Shown here: positions 8,917 through 18,956 of the stretch, piece after piece | How the letters are laid out: every line of letters begins with the position of its first letter | Position numbering within the stretch: the stretch's first letter is position 1 | NCBI RefSeq assembly: GCF_000328475.2 | Contig: NC_026482.1 | Span: forward strand, 744,001-808,000 | Reading direction: 5' to 3' | Source of the DNA: Mycosarcoma maydis | Lineage: Eukaryota; Basidiomycota; Ustilaginomycetes; Ustilaginales | DNA: 64,000 nucleotides | The notes under the pieces: generated by a model | What the model was told of the DNA's origin: nothing | The model's input: the letters and a program-made list of their open reading frames with translations, nothing else | Database searches by the model: none | Program-made: the position numbers and the translations under genes

Positions 8917-11900
8917 ATGGCCAAGGCTTTCCACCCTTTCGAGGTCACGCCCGTACATATTGTCTACGTCGGGCTTGGCCTCTTCATTTGCATCTTTTCC
9001 TACCTCTCGCTCTTCATCAAAGAGCGTCTCTACCTCGGTGAAGCTCCCATTGCCGCCGCTTTCGGCATCATTGTCGGGCCCATCGCCATCAACCTTTTCA
9101 ATCCTGCCAGCTGGGGAGGCGAAGATGGTGTCACTCCCGGCGGTGTTCACACCGATCACATCACCCTCGAAATCATGCGCGTCACCATCGCCCTTTCCGT
9201 CTTTGCCATCGGCGTCGAATTGCCCAAAAAGTACCTCTTGCGCCACTGGCAGTCGATCGCCATCCTTCTCGGCCCTGTCATGGCTTGGGGCTGGCTCATC
9301 ACCGCCTGCTTCATCTATGCCCTCATTCCAGGTCTCGACTTTCTCAACTCGCTTGTCGTCGCCGCCTGTGTATCTCCTACCGATCCCATCTTGGCCCAGG
9401 CCGTCGTCGGCGGTCCGTGGGCCGAGAAGCATGTACCCGCCCACGTTCGTCACATGCTCATGTGCGAGTCCGGCTGCAACGACGGCGCCGCCTTCCCCTT
9501 TCTCTACTTGGCCCTCTACCTCACCCAGAATCGTGACAATGTTGGCCACGCCATCGCCCAATGGTTCTACGAGACCTGGGCCTACGAAATCATCTTGGGC
9601 ACTCTTCTCGGTGCCTTGATTGGCTACCTCGCTCGCAAGTTTCTCCGCTTCTCCGAACGCAACAAGCTCATCGACCGAGAGTCGTTTGTCGCGCAGTACA
9701 TCTCGCTCGCCATCGCTAGCATGGGTGTCAATGTCCTGCTAGGCTCCGACGATCTTCTCGCCGCTTTCGCCTGCGGCACCGCTTTCGCCTGGGACGGTTG
9801 GTTCACAAAGCAGACCGAAGACTCCAACTTTTCCAACATTGTCGATCTGCTCTTCAACATTGCCACCTTCATCTACATTGGCGCTCTCATCCCCTGGCAC
9901 GACTTTGTCGACGCCGAGATCGGCTTATCCATCTGGCGACTCATTGTGCTTTCCATTTGCGTTCTGCTCACCAAGCGCATTCCCATCATCTTGGCGCTGT
10001 GGAAATTTATCCCCGACATTAAAACCTTTAGAGAGGCCATCTTCTGCGGCCATTTTGGCCCCATCGGAGTCGGTGCCATCTTCATCGCCACGCTCGGTCG
10101 AACTCTGATGCCCCATGACATCCCCTCTCCGCCACAGACAACCAACGACGTACTCGCTCTCACCATCCAGCCCATCGTCTTTTTCTTTGTGCTCTGCTCC
10201 ATCCTCGTACACGGCTTCACCATCCCTTTCTTTGCTTTCGGCAAAAACGCTCGACGACGGGCGCACACCTTGACACGCACCTGGAGTCGCAATCCTTCCA
10301 TGCGAGACGATGAGCCCAGCTGGATGGGACGCGTGCGTCGCGTCAGGACTGGCGAGGATGTCATCATCAACACTGACGATATCAGTGCCGACAAGATGTC
10401 CGCCCAGCAGCTCGCCCTTATCGGGCGTGGTGCCATTGGTGGTTACCGCGAACAAGAGCTCCGTCGCGACGATAGCAATGACGAAAACTCGGCCACCGTG
10501 GCTCCAGAGTCCTCCACTAGCAGCCAAGACAAGGAACCGGCTTTTGTTGGCTTGCTCAACACGCGCACCGAGCGCGATCTCGAAAAGGCCCAAGCTCTCG
10601 GAGACCAATGGAACGAAAAGCATGCCGACCCAAACCATGCCCAAGAGGCAACCGAGAGCAGTGCGGCACCAACGAAGCGTCTCTGCGACAACATGGACGG
10701 CATCGAAGACTGGCAAGGTAGCGACGAGGATTCGAACCCTGCAGCCGACTACCTCGGTGACAACTGTGTCGAAATGCGTCGATACCGCGAAAGGCTACAA
10801 GCAAAGAACGATGCCAGCAGCCAGTCCAAAGAGCAGACAGAGAGGGCGCGCGCATCCATAGAAGAGCAAGACCTTGGAGAGGCACCGATGGACCGCGATA
10901 TCATCTGTGGCCGGATCCAAGCGGATGAAGAGGATGAGGCTTGTCGACAAGACCATCAAGGTCAAGCTCGTCTACACCACGATCGCCCTCCTTCCAATGA
11001 AAAGGACGGCAACGATTGGCCAAAAGTGCGCAGCTGGGTCGAAGGGCACACTTTGGTGCTTGAATATCAGAAGAGCTTTTGCGACGACCCTCAGGTTGAA
11101 GTGATTCATTTGACCGACAGCGAACGCGATGCACTCGAAGCGTCCGACGCGCCTGCTCAGGATTGGGTGCGCCAACACCATGGCGAGCTCGCTTTCTTAG
11201 CAAACCAAGATTTTGCCTCGTGGAACTCTACCAAGACCATCTCACAGCTGCTTGAGAACAAGGTGCATGATTGGTGGCTGAACAAGAACCAAAAGCACTA
11301 TGTCAAGGCCGAAGCACCAAAGGAAGAGTCGGCGCAAGATCGCAAGGATCGCGTTAACCTCATGTACGGCGCCATGTCATGGGCCCAAGATCGTCGAGGC
11401 GCGGAGAATAACCGTGACGTCCCACCGAGCACATCTCGAACTCGTGCTGCGCAGTCAAACGACGACACAAATGGCAACCATACACCGCCTGTAGTCAGCG
11501 CACTGTACAGTGAAAACGCCGGTGGTCGCCCTGCCGGTCCTCAGGACTCGTCGGTTCCGGAAGGAAGTCACAGCGCTCAAGGTACGGAGCATGACACAAC
11601 ATCACAAGAAGAACCTTCTTCAAAATCGACGCTCACATCCAGAGAGGCAACGTTGAAGCGTGCCAACTTGCGCAAAAAGGTGTTGGTCGGACAGATCGGG
11701 TTGTCGGGAGGAACAAAGTCGACAACAAGCAAAGACTCCGAGGAAGAGGCCTCGGACGAAGATCAGCAGGTCGTCGACGACCAAACATCGAGACCAGAGC
11801 CGTACACGACACCGCGCGTCATGATTTCGGAACCAGCATGGTCATCCTTGACCCGAAAGCACAAGCTGAGCCCAGCCTCAAGCTTCCGTACGCCCGGCAG

Positions 11901-12771
11901 TATAGGAGACAAGGGCAAAGCGAAGCAAGAGGACAAGCAAAAGTTCTTCCCGCGTTCCTCTTCAGCTGGTGGTGGCCTCGCTGCGCCATACCATGCGTCT
12001 TCAGGCGTGAGCAACAGTCCTATCCTCAAGGCCACACGATTCGCTTCTAGCTCGGGACAGGATGTCGACAACTCCAAGGAGATGAGTCGCAACTCTTCGT
12101 CGGTGCAATGGCTCGACATTGCCGATGCGTCGCACGACCGTCAACCTGGCCATCGTCACGGCGGTCCGATCAACGCTGCGGGTGCACAGGCCTTTTCGCG
12201 GCGGTCAAGAACGTACAACGGATCTTCTGGTAAAGAATTGAATCGCGATGTGCGCGTCTATCACCTCGACAGTGATGACTCGGATGCGTCTAGCGATGAT
12301 GATGACGAGGGACGCCGGCACGGAGGATTAGGTATACGCGATGGAATGTCTCGCATCGGCGCTTTCTTCCAGAACTTTACTGCACCCAAGGGCGAAGGTA
12401 TGGGCAATCCTGGTCCCACTTCGCATCCGCATCTCTTTGCCATGCGACTCGGAAGCTCGGACAAGGACGAAGGCGAACAGCAAGAGGAAGCTCGCGATGC
12501 CAAGCGTTCTCCTGTCTCGAGTCGAACGCTGCGCCGCGAGATCACGAGGGATAAGGAGGACGAGATGGAAAGTGTGGCGCTACCACCGGCATCGACTAGT
12601 CCGCCGAGCCCCGAGAGTAGTTTGTTGAGGAGAGGTGCAACTGGACATTATGGAAGAGGTGGTGCGGGAAGCGCAAACGTCGGTGCAAGCGCAACGTTGA
12701 CGCCGAAAGCGGTACTGGATGTGCCGAACGAGGACCGAACGTCTGTGTCGCCTGGCTCAACGTCCAAGTAA
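8917..12771 (+). CDS. nha1: Plasma-membrane Na+(K+)/H+ antiporter, NHA1/SOD2 family
   Basis: Fungal Nha1 proteins expel Na+ or K+ in exchange for protons and support salt tolerance and pH balance. The 1284-residue protein starts MAKAFHPFEVTPVHIVYVGL in a good Kozak context (CACCATGG). Residues about 10-440 hold roughly a dozen membrane spans. Family motifs include FGIIVGPIAINLFNP, VSPTDPILAQAVVGGPWAEK, HMLMCESGCNDGAAFPF (the paired acidic ion-binding region), LLAAFACGTAFAWDGWF and FGPIGVGAIFIATLG. The remaining ~840 residues are a hydrophilic cytosolic tail rich in Asp, Glu, Ser and Gln, with acidic patches such as DSDDSDASSDDDDEG. Long tails are typical of the NHA1 branch, where they regulate activity and signalling. 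The gene is intronless and convergent with gpi11. Confidence 0.93.
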   Translation: MAKAFHPFEVTPVHIVYVGLGLFICIFSYLSLFIKERLYLGEAPIAAAFGIIVGPIAINLFNPASWGGEDGVTPGGVHTDHITLEIMRVTIALSVFAIGVELPKKYLLRHWQSIAILLGPVMAWGWLITACFIYALIPGLDFLNSLVVAACVSPTDPILAQAVVGGPWAEKHVPAHVRHMLMCESGCNDGAAFPFLYLALYLTQNRDNVGHAIAQWFYETWAYEIILGTLLGALIGYLARKFLRFSERNKLIDRESFVAQYISLAIASMGVNVLLGSDDLLAAFACGTAFAWDGWFTKQTEDSNFSNIVDLLFNIATFIYIGALIPWHDFVDAEIGLSIWRLIVLSICVLLTKRIPIILALWKFIPDIKTFREAIFCGHFGPIGVGAIFIATLGRTLMPHDIPSPPQTTNDVLALTIQPIVFFFVLCSILVHGFTIPFFAFGKNARRRAHTLTRTWSRNPSMRDDEPSWMGRVRRVRTGEDVIINTDDISADKMSAQQLALIGRGAIGGYREQELRRDDSNDENSATVAPESSTSSQDKEPAFVGLLNTRTERDLEKAQALGDQWNEKHADPNHAQEATESSAAPTKRLCDNMDGIEDWQGSDEDSNPAADYLGDNCVEMRRYRERLQAKNDASSQSKEQTERARASIEEQDLGEAPMDRDIICGRIQADEEDEACRQDHQGQARLHHDRPPSNEKDGNDWPKVRSWVEGHTLVLEYQKSFCDDPQVEVIHLTDSERDALEASDAPAQDWVRQHHGELAFLANQDFASWNSTKTISQLLENKVHDWWLNKNQKHYVKAEAPKEESAQDRKDRVNLMYGAMSWAQDRRGAENNRDVPPSTSRTRAAQSNDDTNGNHTPPVVSALYSENAGGRPAGPQDSSVPEGSHSAQGTEHDTTSQEEPSSKSTLTSREATLKRANLRKKVLVGQIGLSGGTKSTTSKDSEEEASDEDQQVVDDQTSRPEPYTTPRVMISEPAWSSLTRKHKLSPASSFRTPGSIGDKGKAKQEDKQKFFPRSSSAGGGLAAPYHASSGVSNSPILKATRFASSSGQDVDNSKEMSRNSSSVQWLDIADASHDRQPGHRHGGPINAAGAQAFSRRSRTYNGSSGKELNRDVRVYHLDSDDSDASSDDDDEGRRHGGLGIRDGMSRIGAFFQNFTAPKGEGMGNPGPTSHPHLFAMRLGSSDKDEGEQQEEARDAKRSPVSSRTLRREITRDKEDEMESVALPPASTSPPSPESSLLRRGATGHYGRGGAGSANVGASATLTPKAVLDVPNEDRTSVSPGSTSK

Positions 12772-12908
12772 TGTGGATCGCCATGGCGGCTGGGAAAGCC
12801 GGATGCTAACTTTATATACCATAAATCATTCGCATTGATGGAATCATAGAAGCTTAAGTCCATCTTGGGATGCTAGATGCATTTCGAATGAAAAAGTCTG
12901 TGAGGCAA

Positions 12909-13898
12909 TTAGCCAAAGAGGATGAGTGCGACAGTGTACAAGTCGCCGACGACAAGGCCAAGGAGGCTGCCGACGAGGAGAGGGAAGGGGTAGGTTTGGT
13001 AGGAGACGTTCCAGTCGAGAGCGAGGACGGAGGTGGAGAGGAGCGTGACCAAGGCGCATGATATGAGGGGGTAGTAGAGCGGGAGGAGGAAGGAGGGGTT
13101 TGGGGTGAGGGACAGGAGGGATGACCAATGGGAGGGGTTGGCGGATGGGGAGTCGTTGGCGGGGAGGCCGGGGAGGCCGAGGAGGTGTATTAGGGGTAGG
13201 GCGATGAGGAGGGTTAAGTGGGAGGCTAAGATGGCGGTTTGTTTGTACTGTTGGAGCGGAGCACCGAGGACGAGTAGGAGCACGTAGATGATGACTGCGA
13301 TGAATGGCATACCGAGCATGGTTAGTGAGACGCTCTCTAGCTGACGAACAAAGCTGGGTATCCTGGGTTGTTCGTCTTTTTCGTGCGATTCGAAGCGAGC
13401 ATCGATGCCGACTGTGTTTTGCGTGTCCCTCTGCAGCTTGAGTGCAGCGACAAGACGTTGATGCTGCGCCTGTGCGCGTTCAAAGTAGCCACTCAGGCGC
13501 GCAGTGAACCAAACCTGAATCACGCCAGCGCCGAACAAAGCGCGGAAGCCCGCACTCGTAAATCGCGCCTTCCACTCGCTCGCCGGTATCGCGGAACGCG
13601 TCGACAGCAGTGCAAAGTAGTGCATCTTGTCCAGCAGACGTGTGCTGTAGTTCGGATTCAGACACGGCTCGGTCAGCAGGATAAATGCGAGAATGTGCAG
13701 CACAGAGTGCAGCACCACCATCGTGAGTAGTGTCAGTGGCGCATGGAACCACCGCTTGCGTCGAGCACGCTTGGATCCAGAACCGGAACTGGAACCAGAG
13801 CCAGAGCCACGACTGGAAATGGAACTGGACCGAGGAGCGCCAGCTTTTCGGGCGGTTCCAGACGGTCGTGCCGTCGTCGTCCGTGGTTTCACCGCCAT
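12909..13898 (-). CDS. gpi11: GPI-anchor biosynthesis protein, PIG-F/Gpi11 family
   Basis: PIG-F/Gpi11 partners with PIG-O and PIG-G (Gpi13, Gpi7) in adding ethanolamine phosphate to GPI anchors in the ER. The 329-residue protein has a Ser/Gly/Arg-rich cytosolic N-terminus (about 45 residues with SGSGSSSGSGSKRARRKRW), then six or so hydrophobic spans. The C-terminal family signature is ALDWNVSYQTYPFPLLVGSL followed by LGLVVGDLYTVALIL. It is longer than yeast Gpi11 (about 219 residues) because of the N-terminal extension and a loop with PSANPSHWSSLL. The start codon at 13898 is supported by position but not by conservation. It is convergent with nha1 (137 bases between stops). Confidence 0.85.
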   Translation of the reverse strand: MAVKPRTTTARPSGTARKAGAPRSSSISSRGSGSGSSSGSGSKRARRKRWFHAPLTLLTMVVLHSVLHILAFILLTEPCLNPNYSTRLLDKMHYFALLSTRSAIPASEWKARFTSAGFRALFGAGVIQVWFTARLSGYFERAQAQHQRLVAALKLQRDTQNTVGIDARFESHEKDEQPRIPSFVRQLESVSLTMLGMPFIAVIIYVLLLVLGAPLQQYKQTAILASHLTLLIALPLIHLLGLPGLPANDSPSANPSHWSSLLSLTPNPSFLLPLYYPLISCALVTLLSTSVLALDWNVSYQTYPFPLLVGSLLGLVVGDLYTVALILFG

Positions 13899-14438
13899 CG
13901 TCGCTCCACTTGCACCGCCAGTGTTCGAGCCGCTAGCGTTGTGATGGCCGAGTCGAAGCAGAGGCTTACGTCGACCAAGACCTTGTCACCCTTGACCAAT
14001 CGCGAGTCCAAGTCCTAAGTGTAGACAGCCAAGCAACCACAGACGCACAGACCCAAGTGATATCCACCTCAAAAATCGGAATCCACCAAGCCTGACAGGT
14101 TTCCGATTTCCGAGTTCCGCATCGCGTCAGACAGCGTTCCTCAACCACCGACCTTGATGATTTGTCTCTCGTCCAGCACTTACTCGCTACACTCTGTAAT
14201 CGCGACATCTGCACACTCGTGCTTCACAGCGTCGAACAAGCACTCGTGACTGCTTCAAGAATCGTGATTTGATATTTGCAACGGCAGCCTTCAGTCAGCA
14301 GTGAGCTGGTCCGCAGCTGTTTTTACACCAAGGAATTTTGTGAGTGGCATCAACGAGACAAAGGTGAACAGCATACACGCCTTGGCTGAATAATCACGAC
14401 CGCCGACACAAGAGATGCACAAAACAGGGAGGCATGGA
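13899..14438 (-). other. Intergenic region gpi11-Ish1-like
   Basis: Both neighbours are on the reverse strand, so this holds the gpi11 promoter and the Ish1-like 3' end. No gene or RNA was recognised. One CAAGAATCGTGATTTG heptamer-family word lies near 14260. Confidence 0.5.
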
Positions 14439-16093
14439 TCAGAACTCATCCTTGGCACGAGCGGTGGCACTGGCAGCTGAAGCCGAAGCCGCACTGGCCG
14501 CCGACGAAGCGCTGACGCTAGCATGAGCAGCACCCTGTTCGGCCTTGCCCAAAATATCCTGGACGCCAAAGTAGGCCTGACGAACACCATCCTTGATGTA
14601 GCTAAAGATGCCGCGATGACCGGTGTAGCGAGCGCGCATCTCGCGCAGCAGCTGATCGCGCTTCTTGGGAATTGCCTCAAGCTGCATGCCGCTGCTGCGC
14701 AGGTACTCGCGCAGACGTGCGTCGCTCCAGGAAAGGTACTCCTTGGCCTCCTTGTTGGCCTCGTTGGCGTGCTTCTGTGCCAATTTGAGCAGCTCGTCAC
14801 GCTTAGCCTGCGCGTCCGACTTGAGGTAGCCGTTCTGGATGAGCCAGTTGCGCAGGTCGCTATCCGTCCAGCTCGACCACACCTCGCTCTCGGCATTGTT
14901 GTAATTTTTGCGCACCAGGTCAACGTACTCGTCGCGCTTGGCTTGGAAATCTGACTTGATCACATTGTTCTTGATCAACCAGCTTCGAAGATCCGACTCG
15001 TTCCACGTGTCGTAGACGTTTTCGGTTCCGGTGGTGTAGTAGTCCTTGGCGAGTGCCAGGTACTCGTCGCGCGTCTTTTCGGCGGGCGACTTGACGATGC
15101 CGTGATCGACGAGCCAGTTGTGCAGGTAGCTGTTCGAGTATGCCTCGTACGGCGCGTTGACCGTGGTGGTGTAAGCGTCACGCATCTTGGTCAACAGCTC
15201 ATCGCGAGTCGCCTGCGTCTTGGTCTTAATGATGCCGTGCGATTCGAGGAACGATCGAAGATCGTTGTCGTTCCACGTCGAGTAGACGTAATCGGTGCTG
15301 TCGTCAATCGCTCGTTGCACCGCCTGCGAGGCTTGAGCGTAGGCCGAGCTACCGCTCTTGGACGCAGCGTTGTACACCGAATTGCCCGACTTGCTAGCCT
15401 GCGATGCGGCACTCTTGGCGCTCTTCGAGACACTCGACGCATCCGGAGCGTTCTTGCTGAGGCTCGAAGCGGAAGCCTGCGCATCCTTTCCCAGGCTGGT
15501 AGCTGAGGCCGAAGCCGAGGCGGCATAAGCGGAAGCCTGTGAGCCCAACGAAACGGCAGATTTGGACAAAGGATAATAGAGATCGGTAAGTGCTACGCTT
15601 GACGCCGATCGGCTGGCTTGCGCGGCGTACGAGCTTACAGCAGACGAGATCGATGAGGCGGCGCTCGAAGCCGAGCTCAGTTGAGACGACGCAGCCGCCT
15701 TGGCAGCAGCATTACCCGACGAAGCTGAAGAGACGAGCTTTTCGTAGTCTTGGACGGCCAGCTGGCGAAGTTGTTCGCCCGTAGTGTAAGGCGCGATGAT
15801 GCCTCGGTCAAGCAGATAGGTGCGAAGGTCAGAGCTGCCAAAGTGCAAAAAGAAGAGCAGTCAATTCAGAACGAAAGCGAACGTCAGCACGAGAACCAAG
15901 GATATCATCGGAACAGACGAAAGCTGAGTGCGACTGATACTTACTCGGACCAAGACTTGAAAGCAGAGTCAAACGCCTGGCTTCCGCCCTTGGTGAAATC
16001 CTGAAGCCAGTCGCCAGCTACAGGCTGAGGAGCGGTAGCAATCGCGATGCACAAAGCCAGCAAGCCAGCAGAGATGAAGCTAGCCTTGACCAT
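14439..16093 (-). CDS. Ish1/Msc1-type stress-response protein with signal peptide, two exons
   Basis: Ish1 repeats are about 35-residue helical units (W-D-DLR-WL-----I) found in fission yeast Ish1, a nuclear-envelope stress protein, and in budding yeast Msc1. Exon 1 (16093-15945) encodes MVKASFISAGLLALCIAIAT and on to APQPVAGDWL, a clear signal peptide. A GT-AG intron (15944-15835, donor GTAAGT) joins KSW-SD to SDLRTYLLDRGII, creating the first Ish1 unit across the splice. Further units include WNDNDLRSFLESHGI, YSNSYLHNWLVDHGI, WNESDLRSWLIKNNVI, WTDSDLRNWLIQNGYL and WSDARLREYLRSSGM, separated by an Ala/Ser-rich linker of about 150 residues. The total is about 514 residues. The C-terminus is again Ala/Ser-rich. 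ER or perinuclear location is inferred from the signal peptide and family. Confidence 0.87.
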
Positions 16094-18956
16094 GATGTGG
16101 ATGTTTGAATAGCGTCGACGGCGTCAGAAGAGGAGTCAAATGGAGAGATGCGAGAAGCTGTGGTATCAAATCAGGGGGAGGGTATGATCGTGGTAGAGGG
16201 ACAAGGTGGGTGAGCGAAGATGCACCAAACCTTGAAGTGGATCACGGTGAGGGAACGTGGCACACAGAGTAGACATCAATCAGACTGCCAAGGCGAAATG
16301 GACACGGAGCGAGGAATGTAGGCTGAAATGGCACCAAGCATCTTTTACCGCAGCTATTTCGTCACAGCGCTTGTTGAGTTTGCAATACTGGGCCTGAACT
16401 CCAACTCGCTGTTCACTCAGAAATGCTACGTATGAAGGCAAGTGATCCACCGCTCTCACCATTTGCACTCAGTTGTGTCGTGAAAGCGGGTCACAAGGTC
16501 GGTACCCTGTTGAGCACCGTGTACGTCGCATTGCAGCTTGTCTCCTTATGTTCTGACAGTCAAGCGTGCAAGCTGCCTTGGCGCTGCTTGCTGCTCGCCG
16601 TGGCAGTGGTTGGCTTGGGGCAACTACTGACAAGTATTTGATCCAGTCCACATCGATTTGCACTGCGTCAGCTAACGTAGTGGCGCTTGCATCTGCTCGT
16701 CGAGATCGGTATCGACAGCGCTGTTGGAAGCACCAACGTCTGCCAAGTGGAGGTTCCCGAAAGGCCAAATTACGAATAAGTTCAACATTCGTAATTGCAG
16801 CACACGCACAGTCACCACTTACGACTGTGAATCCGTTGACTTGACTAACTTTAGCGAGCTGTTTTGCGGGGTGACTGTCAAACGACGTCATTCGCGTTTC
16901 AGTCACGAGTGTGAGTATTTTCATTACGAGATGCACGATGTTGTGCTTGGATTTTAGTCTTCGGTTTTCTTTGTTTCGCCGTATCGCCATCGCCATCGGC
17001 CATGGCTGACTCATTCGCCACATAGCAGGTGCACCAGGCTCAAGTTCGAGCAGAGGCCTACCTCAGTGTCTATTATTAATGTTTTTTTTAACCTACTTCG
17101 CGGCTCATAGTCGTCACTCACGACTTTGGCAATATGGCCGAGCACGAGCCATTCCGAAGAACCTTGAATTGCACCAAACTTCGTCGTCTTCCGCTGCGAT
17201 TAATCACGAATATCCCGCAATCACGAATCACGAATCACGAATGCGGCACGTGTCGCAACCACCATGAAACCCACGACCACGGACCTTCACGTTGGTTTGT
17301 GTACTATTCAGGTCTAACACCGTGACTCCACAGCCTTAAACCACGAGCCACCAGCCCACGCCCATGAACCCACGTAACCGACGACCAGAACACCAGATAT
17401 CACGAATCAGGAGGCATCTTGTTCTCTATAGACTCACTCCCACGTCTTGCTTCGCACCCAAGGTCGTTGCTACTGCCTCTCTTCATTATGGTTCAAAGTG
17501 ACAAGAGAATTACGGCTTTGAGAAGGTGGTGTACAATGCGGGATTCGGTCGCAAGCCGACCCACCGTATGATACAGACTACGACAGAATCTCGTGTGGTG
17601 CAGAACGAGCGGCTTGGTATAGATAGAGCACTCTCAGCGGACACACGGTCGCGCGGTCGTGTCCGAGGTCATAGTCAAGTCACCAAGTAGGTACGCATCA
17701 TGTGGTCTCTGCCGCAGTCATTGCTGTAGCAGCGGTGCCGATGGTCGTACCTTCCACCTCCTCTGCATTGTGCACGAGACATGGACCAATCCAAGTGGCG
17801 GAAGCAAGATGCGTTGTCAACATCAGTCGAGCCTCTGCAATTTACTGGAAACTCGGTCGGCACTGTACTCACCCCACGGTCGCCGACATGATGGGCATCC
17901 ATTGTTGTCTTGAAGCCACTTCATGATACAATGAAGATGAAACTCGTGACTGCACTTGCCAAACACTGTCATTCAGAGTGATTGACAGAGGGAGTAAAAA
18001 ACAAGAGCAAGTTGAATCAGTGGCTAGGTCATACAAACCAGCTCGCGCTCAGTTTGGCTCGAGTATAAGTGCACTTACACAAAGGACAACTGTCACCAGG
18101 CTCTTTGCAACTCGCACAGCAGCCATCAAAGTTGCTCTGGCAAATACCGCAGATATCATCCGGGTCCTTGACATCCCACACTGCACATAGAAGTATATGA
18201 CAGTGTCACCCGAGCAAAATGGTCAGCGTTGTTTGGTCTGTGACATTCAAAGAACTCGAGATGTTTGCAACGTACACCAACACGCAACCGCGTTCCACGA
18301 TTTGACCTTGACCTTCATATTGACCACATCGGAGCTCTATCGTCTTCTGGAAGCGGCAAAGCGTTCAAGAGATCCAACTTGTTTCCAAACGCTCTCGATT
18401 GAAGGTGCTGTTGGGAAGCAATTGTGGCGAGCGTGCGAATGTGGGATCCGATGTGATCAAATGTGAACCGTTTGTTAGATAACTACGAAAGGGCAAAAGG
18501 GCCAAATCCAAACCGCGTCTCTGACTTTGGGCGCCATCGGGCGCATTACGCAGCTGCGGAGCGACGCGTGACTGAGCGAATTTGAACAATTTGGACCCTG
18601 AATTCACGATGGTGGTTCTGTGACGGCTCTTTATCGCTCGTGGCTGGCTGCAGACGTGCCTCATGCCTCGGCACATCCATTCGTGGTTTGTTCGTGGTTT
18701 GGTTGGTTGGGCGACTTTACTCCAGCGCATGCTATACACGCTCAGAGCTCGAGCAACTAACAGCCCATCCATCGTCCCACCACCACCTTGCAACAGACTG
18801 TTGCATTGGCTCATGCTTTTCTGCTAGCATTATATACGATCTCGTCTCTACTCGTCCTCCACAGACTTGCGTAGCCCAAGTAGCGACAGCGCGCTGATCG
18901 CTTGGTCGCGGTTCGTCTTCATTCGTCTGTCCTCGTGACTCTGGGTATCTATCCAC
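16094..18956. other. 2.9-kb divergent intergenic region
   Basis: This lies between the divergent Ish1-like and PHAF1-like genes. Only short, overlapping frames without recognisable content. Three AATCACG units are in tandem at about 17220-17240. No tRNA, transposon or spliced gene could be supported. A non-coding transcript or small species-specific gene cannot be excluded. Confidence 0.5.

Noticed and set aside
8773..9561. 262-codon reverse frame opposite the start of nha1
   Set aside because: Overlaps a strongly supported antiporter. Its Gly/Asp/Glu-rich sequence is what the reverse complement of GC-rich codons gives.
14523..14954. 143-codon + strand frame opposite the Ish1-like gene
   Set aside because: It is the antisense of the Ish1 repeats; its hydrophobic look comes from the complement of Lys/Asp/Arg codons.
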